Shown: one piece after another, positions 10,201-20,299 of the stretch
Position numbering within the stretch: the first letter of the stretch is position 1
Layout of the letters: each line of letters opens with the position of its first letter
Source of the DNA: Anaeramoeba flamelloides
Lineage: Eukaryota > Metamonada > Anaeramoebidae
Length of the DNA: 64,000 nucleotides
Assembly: GCA_027625915.1 (NCBI GenBank)
Contig: JANTQA010000023.1
Span: forward strand, 2,976,001 to 3,040,000
Direction: 5' to 3'
The notes under the pieces: model-generated
What the model saw: the letters and a program-made list of their open reading frames with translations, nothing else
Databases searched by the model: none
Told to the model about the DNA's origin: nothing
Translations under genes and position numbers: made by a program

Positions 10201-13200
10201 AAATTGAAAAAACATGATTCTTTTTAGACTATTTAAAAAATAGATTTAATTAATCTCTCCACTAAGTCAAATAAAAATATCAAAAAAATTTTACAATTAA
10301 AATAGAAAAAAATATTATTGAAAACTTTCATTTTTTTTCGATTCCCATTAAATATCTAATAAAGTTGTAAACCTTTTTCAAAATTGTGGTGTATAATAAT
10401 GTTTATTATGTGAGTGTATTTCATAAATACAAAATTTAGAGATTTTTTTTTGAAAAAAATTTTCCGAGTTATGTTGTGAAGAAAAATATTCATAAAATTA
10501 AATAAAAAAAAAGATGATACCTTAATTTTTGAATACATTTCAAAATCAATTAATGTTAGCTGTCGAGCAACTTCTTCTTCGTCAATAGAATCAAGTGTTA
10601 AAGTTGGAGAGAAAATGTTTTTTGGTACAATTGGTATTGGTGCTAAGGAATAGGATATCTTCCTATCTTTTTTGGTGTTTCCTGAGATTTTTTTTAAGAG
10701 TATTGAATTCAAAGTTTTGACTGTTGTTGTTTTCCCTTCTTTAGTTTCGATATTTAATAAAAAGTTTTGTAATTCATCAATATGTCTTTCATTAAAATCA
10801 GAAAAATAATTTAAGATCCAAAAACGTAACACATTACAAACTTTAAATTGAATAATTTTTTTTTTTTCTTGATATTTTTTTTCGCTTAATTTACCACGAG
10901 GTACATCATATCTTCTGAATAACTTCCTTAATAATTTCCCTGGTGTTGTGAAAGATTGATAAGTCATTAAAAAGGTGTGCATAAAGCTCGTGTTGGAATA
11001 TGTTTCATCGGTTAAATATTCAATTAATTTATTCAATGTTGCATTTTTAATTTCTTTTCTTTCTATATTATTTCATCAAAATCAAGCAAATATAGTAATA
11101 AATAATAAATATAAAAATATTGTTTAAGAATTTATATTTTTAATAAATTTAATTTTTAAAATTAGACTAAATTCCAAAAAATTGGCTATTTTCTAGACAA
11201 CTTTACTGAAAAACAGTCAAACCTAAACTGCTAATCAACAACAATAATTCGATTTAAACTACAATACTTTTTCAAATGATCTGAATATGTACACATACAA
11301 ATGGGGGAAAGGAGTAAGATTCCAAAATATACCCATTTTGTTGAAAAAAATTGATGGTATTAGATCACTTCATATATGATGTGAAAGAGATTTGAAAAAA
11401 TCAGAAACTATTCAAAAAAGTACCTCTCTAAAAAAATCAAAAATTGCGATTTTAACATTGTTGTTCAAACAGGATACCGAAGAAATAAATGAAGAGAATG
11501 AACACAAAAGAAATCCATGAGGACAATATAGAATGCTTTTTTTGTCAATTTGACCACCATGCTATTAGGAAAAAGGAATCTTAAATCCAAATGATTTTGG
11601 ATCATATAATCAACTCATAATCATTCCAATTTGAATAATACAAAATATTTTTTTTTCAATTTTTTTTAATTTAGATACCTAATTCATTTGTAAATTTTTT
11701 TTTAAAAAGATCTATAGTCACTTGGTAAAAACTAGTTATTCTAAGGTTATTGAAACAGTGAAAATGATTGTAGAGAAATCATTTTGATTTCATTTGGAAT
11801 TTTATTTGGATCTAATAATTGTAGATCAAAATGAACATTGCTCTTTTTCTCAATAGGGGTTGACTAAGAATTTTAGTTTTTGAATTTTTAAGAAAATATA
11901 TTGATTTAATTTTTATTTCATCAGGGTATCAATTATCATTTGATTTTGTATTATTCTTCGTTAATTCTTATTTGTTCTTCAATGGTCAATTATGAAAAAT
12001 ATTTGATATTTGAAAAAAAATTTTGGGCACCTTTGCCTGAAAATTAGTTTACCAAAAAAAGATTTAAAAGTGTATAGTTTAATTAATAAATTATTTGAAA
12101 ATAACAAATTAATTAAAGAAATTAAATACAAGAACAGTAAAGAATATTTTAAATTAATAAACCAAACGAATATTGAGCTTGGATAAAATCAGAATTTTTC
12201 GAAAAAGATTAAGAGATTAAGAGAAACTTCCAGTAAAATCATTCTAAATAATGATAATATGGAAAAATAATATTTCGTATTTTTTAAATCTATTATTAAA
12301 AAACCAAAAAAAATATATTATTAATTTTATTAAAAATTTGAATTTCAATTAGATAAAAATAATTTATCAAAGTAGAAGAAATATTTTCATTGGTCAAAAT
12401 TAAGGAAATTATCAAATATCAAAAAAATTAACCAGTTAAAGAAATATATAATTAAATAATAGAAATCAATAAAAAATCAAAGTTGTGAATTTTATATATA
12501 AATTATGAAAACTTTCTCAAAACAATCCAAAAAATATTTTTTAATTGGATTAATGATATATCTCAGAAAAATATTAAATTGATTAAAAAAAAGAAATTTA
12601 TTATTCTTTCATAAATCTGGAGATGAAGTATAACCACTTAATTATTGATCAATTTCAATTCATCAAACTCTCCCAAGATTTTTACTTTTATTATTATCTA
12701 CAAGAATCCAAGATTCTTGGGATTTAGTTTCAAAAAAACGATTTGGATTTAAGAAAAAAAATTATATACTCGAATTGCAGTTTTAAATTTATTGTATGAA
12801 TATCAAAAAATAAAAAATAAATTCAGCTAAAAAGAAATTATTTATATCATTGTAATATATATTTAAAAATTTTTTGACTCTATTCATCATTCGTTTGTTT
12901 ATTATTCAATTAAAACAATTATAAAAAATGAAATTATCAAAAAATATCTACTTGCTTATTACTTATAAGAAGTAATTGGTGTTTATCAATGAGATACGTT
13001 ATCTACTTTATTATTTGAATTTATTACTCATTTTCTCTTAGAAAAAATCAAATCACTAGCATTACATGTCCAAATGTTTGCTGATGATCTAATTTTAATT
13101 ATGAACGGATCATTGATACAAATCAATTGTCAATTACAAAAAATTATATAAAATAATAAGAGATTTCGGAATTAACTCTTATAATGATAAAACTGAAAAA

Positions 13201-14304
13201 ACTTTAATTCCAAAAGAAATTTTATATCTTTGTATTTGGCTAGATTAAAAAACTCATTTAAAATTTAACCTTGATAAAGTTAAGACCAATTTCAAAAAAT
13301 TAATCAATATCCTACAACAAAAAAATTTTTCTAATGGATTAAAAATTCATTTTTTTTTTAAAGGTTTATTACACAGCCAATTATTATTTGTATTAGTAAA
13401 ATTTTATTTGACAAAAATAGATTTTAAAGAGAATGATACTTGGATTAATAAAAAAAAAATTACAAAATTTTAATTTATCAGCCCATATTCCCCTCAGGCT
13501 TATTTATAAAGCTGGGGTAAAAAATTATTTTAAGATTAGGTTGAATAATAAATAAAATAAATAACGTATTTATAAAAAAGTGTATCATTTTTTTTTAGGT
13601 CTCAAATAAAATTCATTTTAGTTGATTCTATTTGTAAAAGGGTAATATAAAATTAAGTGGAATATTAATATTAATTTCACCAGTCATTTCTTGTGTATAT
13701 TTCAAATAATTTTCATCAAAAAATTTTCAAAAAATTGAAAAAACAATCACAATTATTTATTGTGGTCATATAGAAATAACCAATATACAAAGAAGCAACC
13801 ACCAACCCATTCAACACTCTTGTTACAAAATAAAACTGTTTAAATTAATTTTTGAGTTTTTTTTTTTTTTTTTAATTTCTTCCTTTTCTTTCTCTTTTTC
13901 TTGTCTTTGTTTAAAACAGAAATTTTGGAAAGCTTCAAAAAAAATTCTAAAATTTCGAAATTTTACTAATTGTTTAAATAGGTACTCTTATATAACAAGT
14001 AAAAATAAAAATAAAAATTGTGATTTATGTAAAGAAAAGTTAAATATTGATATCATTGAAGATTTCGATCATTTTTTATAGGACTGTCCGGCCTATAAAA
14101 TAAATCGAAAAAATCTGGATATCTGAATTTTTTGAAAAAAATAAAAAAATTAATAATATCAGAGATATTATTAATAAAAAGAATTCATCATATATACTAT
14201 CATTAGTAAGTGATAATAAAATTTGTGATTCTTTAACAAAATTTCTAAAAAAAAAGTTTAGAAATTAGGGCACACAGGAGAAAAGCAATTTTCTCTCTTC
14301 AAAA

Positions 14305-14341
<37 letters not shown>

Positions 14342-17300
14342 AAACAGAAATTTTTTTCTTTTCAAAAATGAAAAGGAAAAGATATTCTACAAACTATAAT
14401 CTTTTTTTACATTATAACAAAAATAAAAAATGATGAAAATAAGTATCAGAGTTTCGGGAAGTGTCGTAGAGTGCCGTAAAGTTCTGTCAAGAAAACATAA
14501 TAATGTTTTTTTGTTAATTTTTGAAATAAAAAGAAAATTTTTGAAGTTTTCTCTTCATTTCTTAAATTAAAAAAAAAACTAACAGCAGTTTTCCAGAATT
14601 CAAAAGAATTTCGTAAAAATCAAAGATTTAACTCAAATTTTTTAAATTCTGGAAAATCTAACGTAAAGTGCCGTAGAGTGTCTTAGAGTGCCTAGGTTCT
14701 CTTGGGTTTTCTATTTTATCCGTGAAGTGTTCTAGGTTTTTTTGGGGCTTTCTATTTTATTTCGAAAATCTATTGATTTTCCAAATAAATAGAAAACTCA
14801 AAAAAACCTAACGAAAATCTATCGTTTTTACAAATAAAACAGAAATTTCAAGAAAACCTAACAGCGATTTTCCAGAACTTAAAAGAATAGAGTAAAATCA
14901 AAGATTTTAATTAATTCATTTAAATTAAAAAAAAACGGCAAAACGTGGTATTTTTGTTGAATCTCCTCTCTTATTTAATAAAAATGTCAAAAAAAAAAAT
15001 CACAATTTTTTTTACAAAGCAAAAAAGGATAAAATTCAATAAAAAAATTGGAAAATCAAATTTATTCTGAAAAAGTAAAAACTAAATTCATTCTAGATGT
15101 TTTTCTTTAATAAATACCTAAAATGGATATTTTAAAAGTTGTATTGAATAGAATGAGTCTGTTTAAACAATAATAATCAATCATACATAGAATATACAAT
15201 CATAAAAGTCATTGAGAAGTGGCATTCTGTATTAGTCTTTTTTTTTTTTTTTTTTTTAATTTTTGTGGAGAATTAAAATGATGATAATATTGTAAAAGGT
15301 AAAGCGAAACAAAAAAGAAGATGGTTCCCAACACAGATCTAATTATAACGTATTATGACTTTTTGTTTTTATTTTTGAATTTTCCTTGAAAGAATCATTT
15401 CATAAATAAGAACTAATAGACTCGCCAATGTTGGGGTTTAAGAGTAACCCAAAAAAAAAAAAAATTTGCTTATCAAAATATAATTCAATTTTTAATCATT
15501 AGGTTTCGGTCGACCAAATCTTTGATTCTTTGATTATTTGTACTCCTTTAAGAATCTAACCAATCAGGAAATTTAATTATTATTGATTATTTTCAAATAC
15601 TAAACAATTATATTGAGTTAAAGGGGGAAAAATAATAAGCTTTACCCTCGTCTCTTTTGTTTTTGGTTTATTTTAAGAAAAATTAATAATAAAATGAAAA
15701 AACATATCACTCAGTAAATATTGGTATTTGAATTATAAGTGGGACAAAATTTCCACTTCCTTTTTCATATTTTTCTTTATTAAATTGAGGTTTCAAAGAA
15801 GTAGTTTATAGTTTGTAGTCTTCGATTTCTATTTGAAAGAAGGAAATTGTTTATGAAGTGAAAATTTTTCCTGTTTATAATTCTAATACCAGTAGAAGAA
15901 TGCATTTTGATTAAAAGTTGGTTTAAATATGATGAATAATCATTTGAAATTTAAACAAAAAATTTATTTTTTATTGGGACTCATACTTTTTGCGTTTTTC
16001 AGAACCTTGTATTAGTTGAACTATTTTTTATAAATCGAAAAAATTCGCCATCATAAAGCTGGAGATTTATCTCTATAGCTGAAATTTTTTAAACCACTAA
16101 AAGGAAATGTTCCAACTCAAGAAACGATATCAGTTTTTTTTTTCTTGAACTCTCGGTTTTTTCAAAAAGTTCATATTTAAAAGTGAAAATAAAATTGAAG
16201 AGAAAAAAAAATGATTTTTTAAGGGATAATTTTGTCCTTAGCAACTAAACTGGTTATTATATTCTGATATATATTATTTATTAAACAACACCATGAGAAT
16301 ATGACTTTTTTTTCAAACAGCCACTTTCTCGTAAAAATGGGCAATATTAATATTCAGTTCATGATTTTTTTTCCCTCAAAATTATTCTGAAAGGCTTACT
16401 TTAAATATGTAATGTAAAAAATGCTTTTTTTTTTAAAATGGATTTAATCTGAAAATAATCTGTATGTTTCTAATTTTTAAGTTGCAGTTATGCTGAAGTC
16501 ATATTTCAATCTAATTAGTAAAAATTTTTTGATAGCAATTACTGGTATTTGCATAATAAACGGGAAAAAATTTTTGCTTCATTTTTGATATGTTTCTTTT
16601 ACAAAGAGATTTAATTTTCAAAGAAAGTAGGTTTTAATGTGTGATCTCGATTTGAAAAATGAAAATGAAAATGAAGTGAATAATTTTTCTACCATTTAGT
16701 ACACAAATACAATTAAGAAATAAATATAGAACGTTTATATTTGGTAATTTGGGTGTAACTTGTGATTTCTTCAATTCTCTTAATGTTTGACAACCAGTTA
16801 TCTCATGAATTTTATTTAGAGGTGTGTCAATTATTATTACAACTATGGTTTTGGTTTTGGTTCTGGCTCGGGTTCTGATTCTGGTTATTGTGATAAAAAA
16901 AGAACTTCAAAAAAAGTGTTTACCGCTGTTGTTATCCAGCCAAATTAAATTTTTATTTGAAGTTGGTGGTTCGCTCCAAATGTCAACATCTGGTTTTTTA
17001 TTTTCATCTTCGTCTTCTTCATCAAATTCGTCAAAAAGAAAAGAGTCGTTGATTTCGGTTTCTGGATCAAACTTTTCGCTTTCTCTTTGGTAACCCTTTG
17101 TTTCAAGTTTTAGGTCCCACACAGATTGAATGTTTTTAATTCCTAATTTCAATAATGGCTCCAACCTGCTTTTTTCGGAATAATGCTTTTGAAAAGGAAC
17201 TTTGGATTCAGATTCTAAGATCTTAATTGTCTCACTAAATCCTTTCAAATCAAGGTGTTGCATAATTAAGGATAAAATTACCTTTCTTGAGATGTGATCT

Positions 17301-17967
17301 TTCACTTCAGTATGAGATTTCGAAACGAGTTTTCCAAAGCTTTTGAGAGAAAGGAAGAAAAAAAAAGAAAAGAGACAAATATTTTTTAAATTTGATTCCT
17401 AAACATTCCGTTTTTCGCTTTACGAAATTAGAATTCTCTGTTTTACGTATTCTTTGTTTCCAGAAAAACGAAATTTGAAAAAGATGAAAAAGATCACAAA
17501 AAAAAAATTGCTTTTTTCCTCTTACCTTGTTTTTTGTGTAATTGGGATTATTCTTTCTCGGATCTCTAAAATATTGGGATGGTTTTTAAAAATGCGAGAC
17601 ATCCATTTGTCTTTTTTAATTTTTGTTTCTTTTGTTAATTTTAGAATTGAGGTTTGGGATTTGTGTTTTGAACAACAAGAAAGAAAAAAAATTTAAAAAT
17701 TATTTTTAAAAAAATCAAAAATCAAAAATCAAAAAGCGAAAGAAGTCTGAAATAGCAATCCACAATTTGGTTCATGAAAACACGAGAGTAAAAATTACCA
17801 TCTTCTTCCTCTGTTTGTTGGGATTGTGTCAATGTTTGCTGTGGTTTCTCTTGAAATAATTTGTCTATTTGTATTGGTTGTGATTTTGATTTAATAATGC
17901 GTGCATGTCTGCTATTAAAATTGGCCGAATAAGTTTCAGCCCGGATTAGTTTTTTTTGTGGGTTCAT
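6986..17967 (-). CDS. LisH-RasGEF-N-RasGEF exchange factor, whole gene (exons 17967-17799, 17304-16924, 11062-10521, 8268-7625 and 7232-6986, or last exon 8268-7609)
   Basis: The protein should load GTP onto a Ras-family GTPase at the membrane or in the cytosol. Exon phases fit end to end: 169 nt (phase 1), 381 nt (phase 1), 542 nt (phase 0), then either 660 nt with its own stop (583 aa in all) or 644 nt spliced to a 247-nt exon (660 aa). The start ATG at 17967 gives MNPQKKLIRAETY. Residues about 64-96 are a LisH-like helix pair (LSLIMQHLDLKGF). Residues about 100-180 are an acidic linker ending IWSEPPTSNKNLIWL. Residues about 190-340 are the RasGEF-N (REM) domain (ATLNKLIEYLTDE, FLMTYQSFTTP). 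Residues 365 onward are the CDC25 catalytic domain ([43 protein letters not shown]). Donors are GTAATT, GTAAAC and GTATCA. Introns 2 (5861 bp) and 3 (2252 bp) are filled with transposons. LisH-bearing RasGEFs are common in Dictyostelium-like amoebae; the exact paralogue is not named. Confidence 0.85.
7609..8268 (-). CDS. RasGEF catalytic (CDC25) exon
   Basis: This exon encodes about 219 residues of catalytic domain, beginning directly after a TTTTAG acceptor with [14 protein letters not shown]. The helical-hairpin region MIEKFNEISLWVAHTIL and the conserved [21 protein letters not shown] are complete. It ends YELSMKVEPRNSS, where RasGEFs of amoebae commonly stop soon after an EPR. No key segment is missing, so the domain looks functional. 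Confidence 0.9.
8438..9170. mobile_element. MITE family D, copy 1 (~733 bp)
   Basis: The ends are CTTTTTCAGTCAAAGGAGTCC and the complement of TATAAACCCCATTTCACTCA. The body matches the copy at 60032-60600 but carries a tandem duplication: the block around 8620-8740 (ending GGCTTTGTAATTTC-like) recurs at 8786-8905, explaining the extra ~165 bp. No coding capacity. Confidence 0.78.
9401..9751. mobile_element. Foldback element with 134-bp arms
   Basis: The left arm 9401-9534 and right arm 9618-9751 are almost perfect complements (only scattered mismatches) around an ~83-bp loop. The arms contain a GC-richer island GTGGGTGAGACGAT unlike the surroundings. No clear target duplication was found. 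A transcript through this intron could form a long hairpin. Confidence 0.82.
10521..11062 (-). CDS. RasGEF-N (REM) exon
   Basis: It follows a TATATAG acceptor at 11063-11064 and contains KNATLNKLIEYLTDE, SFMHTFLMTYQSF and LRFWILNYFSDF, all hallmarks of the N-terminal RasGEF helper domain that stabilises the catalytic hairpin. It closes with [16 protein letters not shown] before the GTATCA donor. Its first two bases complete a Glu codon with the last base of the exon at 16924. Confidence 0.88.
12050..14340 (+). mobile_element. Degenerate LINE (non-LTR retrotransposon)
   Basis: Reverse-transcriptase landmarks appear in order, in shifting frames. 12615-12720 reads like GDEV-PLNY-SIS-HQTLPRF (RT motif 1). 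Around 12985-13030 is a YQ-DTLSTLLFEF box. 13076-13100 reads MFADDLILIM, the catalytic FADD box. At 14005-14110 there is a C-terminal Cys/His motif of the form CDLCKEKLN...FDHFL.DCPAYK, usual at the end of LINE ORF2. The copy ends in an A run of about 31 bases (14309-14339). Stops and shifts are too many to count by eye. It lies antisense in RasGEF intron 2. Confidence 0.85.
14458..14880. repeat. Family C repeat, copy 1 (10-bp-phased array plus palindromes)
   Basis: Two blocks of a 10-bp period repeat occur: GTGTCGTAGA/GTGCCGTAAA near 14460 and AGTGCCGTAGAGTGTCTTAG near 14663. They alternate with palindromic TTCCAGAATTCAAAAGAAT units. Related copies lie near 29655, 43895 and 60635. Confidence 0.65.
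14881..15721. other. AT-rich intronic DNA
   Basis: No coding signal or clear repeat. A poly-T run lies near 15239-15258, and a GC-richer spot CTCGCCAATGTTGGGG near 15422. Confidence 0.4.
15722..15890. mobile_element. Family E inverted-repeat element, copy 1
   Basis: The left end GGTATTTGAATTATAAGTGG and the right end (complement of GGTATTAGAATTATAAACAG) enclose ~170 bp. The ends continue into AAAATTTTCACTTCC-like sequence. A small MITE with no coding content. Confidence 0.7.
16544..16710. mobile_element. Family E inverted-repeat element, copy 2
   Basis: A more diverged copy: left GGTATTTGCATAATAAACGG, right the complement of GTATTTGTGTACTAAATGG, again about 167 bp and with AAATGAAGTGAA-type inner sequence. 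Confidence 0.62.
16924..17304 (-). CDS. RasGEF exon 2 (LisH-like domain and acidic linker)
   Basis: 126 full codons plus partial codons at each end. RKVILSLIMQHLDLKGFSET followed by IKILESES is the LisH pattern, which mediates dimerisation in many proteins. RLEPLLKLGIKNIQSVWDL follows, as in amoebal RasGEFs. Then comes an acidic block (DEFDEEDEDENKK) and IWSEPPTSNKNLIWLDNN. The chosen acceptor CTGAAG at 17305-17306 is the one whose phase fits exon 1. A better pyrimidine-rich acceptor at 17340 leaves the phase wrong. Confidence 0.78.
17799..17967 (-). CDS. RasGEF first coding exon
   Basis: ATG at 17967 opens MNPQKKLIRAETYSANFN, then a basic and Gln-rich stretch ending TQSQQTEEED before the donor GATG|GTAATT (17798). 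No domain is recognised in these 56 residues. An in-frame GTG lies two codons upstream, but there is no other ATG. Confidence 0.72.
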
Positions 17968-18733
17968 TTTCACACCTTTCAGAATAAATTAATTTGTAAA
18001 AAGAAAAATGAGAAATAATGTTCACATTTTTTCAGAATAATCTTAATTACCCAAAAAACAAGCGGAACAAACTATACACAAAATATAACATCGTTTTAGT
18101 TCTTCAAATTTCAATCTTTTTTTGAGAAGAACTCCCAAGAAAGATATTTTTCCTCTTTTTGAGTTTTTTTTAGTAGTGTAAAATTTTTCTTTCTTATAAT
18201 AATCTTTATTAACAGATGCCAATCAAAACAATTTCGTCAACTAAAACAAAATATTTGGTTTACAGCATTGGGCATGTAAATTTATACGAGTTATAATCTG
18301 GGTTGCTTTTTTAAACTTGGAATATTTAAGGGAGTCGTTACATTTTTCAAATTTTGAGTGTTACATAGTATATTGGGAATTGAAGAATTTAAATTCACTC
18401 TTTGAACCAAATAAACAAATCGATGATTTAATTAATAGGTGTGTTTGAGATATCATAGTTTATTATTTTTACTTTTCAATTTAAAAAATGTGAATCAAAA
18501 AAATCAAATAAAATCTAATAAAATCAAGTAAAAATAAAAAAAAAATCATTTATTAATTGATCTTATCTGTAATATTTGATACAGACACTTATCTTTTACT
18601 TGATTTTCTTTTTAGTTCTTGAAGAAAAATCTTTTGGTTGCAAAATTGTTTTAGAAACTGAAATAGCATGTTTTTTCTAAAATGAATTTTCCAAAATGAA
18701 TTTTAATTACCTTTTTTAATTTAATTCATCTAA
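17968..18733. other. Region upstream of the RasGEF gene
   Basis: Probable promoter and 5' leader DNA. It is AT-rich, with no recognised core promoter motif and no coding stretch. Confidence 0.4.
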
Positions 18734-19191
18734 CTGTTGAGAGAAAAATGTTGGACACAGAAAAATGGTTGGACAGCATTTTTAATTGGGATCATTAGTA
18801 AAATTGAAAATCAAATCCTATTGATAACTAGGTGACTTTTATATAAATCCGGGTTTAAAGGTGTTATAAGTTCATTAAACTGTGGTTTGTGTAGAATACT
18901 CATTTGAATGGTTGATAACTAAAGTAGATCATGATATTTTAACAAAAATCCAAGTTTTAGTAAAGTTTACTATTAATTCTGAAAATAGTAATTTTTAAAC
19001 TTGCTTTAGATTATAAGAGATAAGGTTTTGAAAAAGTAGAATTACATTAACCCATATTCTAATAAGTAGATTATTGTTATTTTCTTTAGTTATTTCACAA
19101 ATGATTGAAATTAAAAATCATTTTCAGTAATGTTCCCAATTAAAAATGCTGTCCAACTATTTTTCTGTGTCCAACATTTTTCTCTCAACAG
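18734..19191. mobile_element. MITE family P, copy 2 (458 bp, inverted relative to copy 1)
   Basis: Same length as the copy at 119-576 and its reverse complement over the whole body. The ends are CTGTTGAGAGAAAAATGTTG and the exact complement. TAA flanks both sides (18731-18733 and 19192-19194). The two copies are clearly recent relatives. Confidence 0.85.
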
Positions 19192-19194
19192 TAA

Positions 19195-20099
19195 TTCTTG
19201 ATTTGGTTGTGAAAACCGGATATTCTTGATTTTTTCTTTTGGAATATATATATTTCTTGGACTAATTCATTTGATTTTTTCATTATTTCTTTTTGATTAA
19301 ATTTAGAACTTAAAATAATTCTGAATCTAATTGAAATTTTTTTTTTCAAAAATTTTCTTTTATTTTGGGTTGAATCTTTTGTAACTCTCCTTTAATTCCG
19401 GGAATTCAAACCCCCTTTTCTATAAATTTTTGAAATAATCTTCTTTGGTTTTAGTTTTGTTTGATAAAAATATTTGAAAAAAATATTTTGAAAAAAAAAT
19501 TGTAAAAAAGAGTTTTATTTAAATAATAATAAATAGGATTGCTTATTAAAATTTTATAGAATCCCCTATTTCATCCAAATTAAGAAGAAAAAGAAGAAAT
19601 ATGTTCTAAAAGATATTCTGAATTGATTTTTTTTTTTTTTTTCATTCTTAATTTCAACAATTTGTTTTTGTGGTAATCTTTTGTATGTTGTTCAAAAAGA
19701 AAACATTTGTTAAAAATATCAAACAAGATAGTTCTATTTTTTTTTTTTTTTTTTTTTTTTTTTTAGTTTTATCTTTGATTAAGATAAAGGATATATCATA
19801 AACATAGTTCTTTTTTAAAAATACAATTTAATAAAATCAAAAACACAATCAAAAAAACTTGAAAGAATTTTACCATTCACGATTTCAACCCAGATTTACT
19901 TGGGTTCTTTTCACAAATAGAGCAAGAAATGATATATTGGTTTTAAAGTTTCAATATCTAGTTGTACATAAAACATTTTTTGTACTGGTAATTTAATTAA
20001 ATCTTTAAAATAGCAAAATACGTATACTTTCTTAAATTCTCTCTCACTTATACTTTTCTCTTCACCAAAATGTAATATACAAACAAGAAAAAAATACAT
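19195..20099. other. AT-rich intergenic DNA
   Basis: It holds a long poly-T near 19738-19764 and other A/T runs. A 62-codon open frame on the minus strand (19911-20099) has no recognisable features, and I do not call it a gene. Confidence 0.4.
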
Positions 20100-20297
20100 T
20101 TAGTCCAGTTCAATTTTTAAGACACAAAATTTAAAGGAAATTTATGGTAAAATAGAATTCTCAAATTAAAGTACATTTTTTGGAATTTTTTTTTTACAAT
20201 TTATTTTACTAGAATTTGAATTTTGTACCTAATTTTGAGATTTTTTTGAGCCTTAAATTCCATTCTTAGTTTCTGTCTTAAAAGTGGAACTGATTAA
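20100..20297. mobile_element. MITE family A, copy 3 (old)
   Basis: A diverged copy of the ~200-bp palindrome: start AGTCCAGTTCAATTTTTAAG, end TCTTAAAAGTGGAACTGATT. The arms no longer pair perfectly, so it is older than copies 1, 2, 6 and 12. Confidence 0.7.
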
Positions 20298-20299
20298 AT

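Larger units (their letters stand above)
8269..10520 (-). other. RasGEF intron 3, enlarged by transposons (2252 bp)
   Basis: It begins AAG|GTATCA and ends TTTTAG|CCA. Joining the flanking exons gives ...[17 protein letters not shown]..., the uninterrupted order seen across RasGEF proteins, so nothing coding is missing. It holds a family D MITE (8438-9170) and a long foldback element (9401-9751). The remaining ~750 bp next to the donor is plain AT-rich DNA. Confidence 0.85.
11063..16923 (-). other. RasGEF intron 2, enlarged by transposons (5861 bp)
   Basis: The donor is GCG|GTAAAC at 16923 and the acceptor TATATAG at 11063. It contains a degenerate LINE in the opposite orientation to the gene (about 12050-14340), a family C repeat (14458-14880) and two family E inverted-repeat elements (15722-15890 and 16544-16710). 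The 11.1-12.0 kb part may include the decayed 5' end of the LINE, but nothing there is certain. Confidence 0.75.

Noticed and set aside
16824-17093. 89-codon open frame on the plus strand
   Set aside because: Antisense shadow of RasGEF exon 2.
19911-20099. 62-codon open frame on the minus strand
   Set aside because: No homology pattern, next to a MITE, and composition typical of intergenic DNA.
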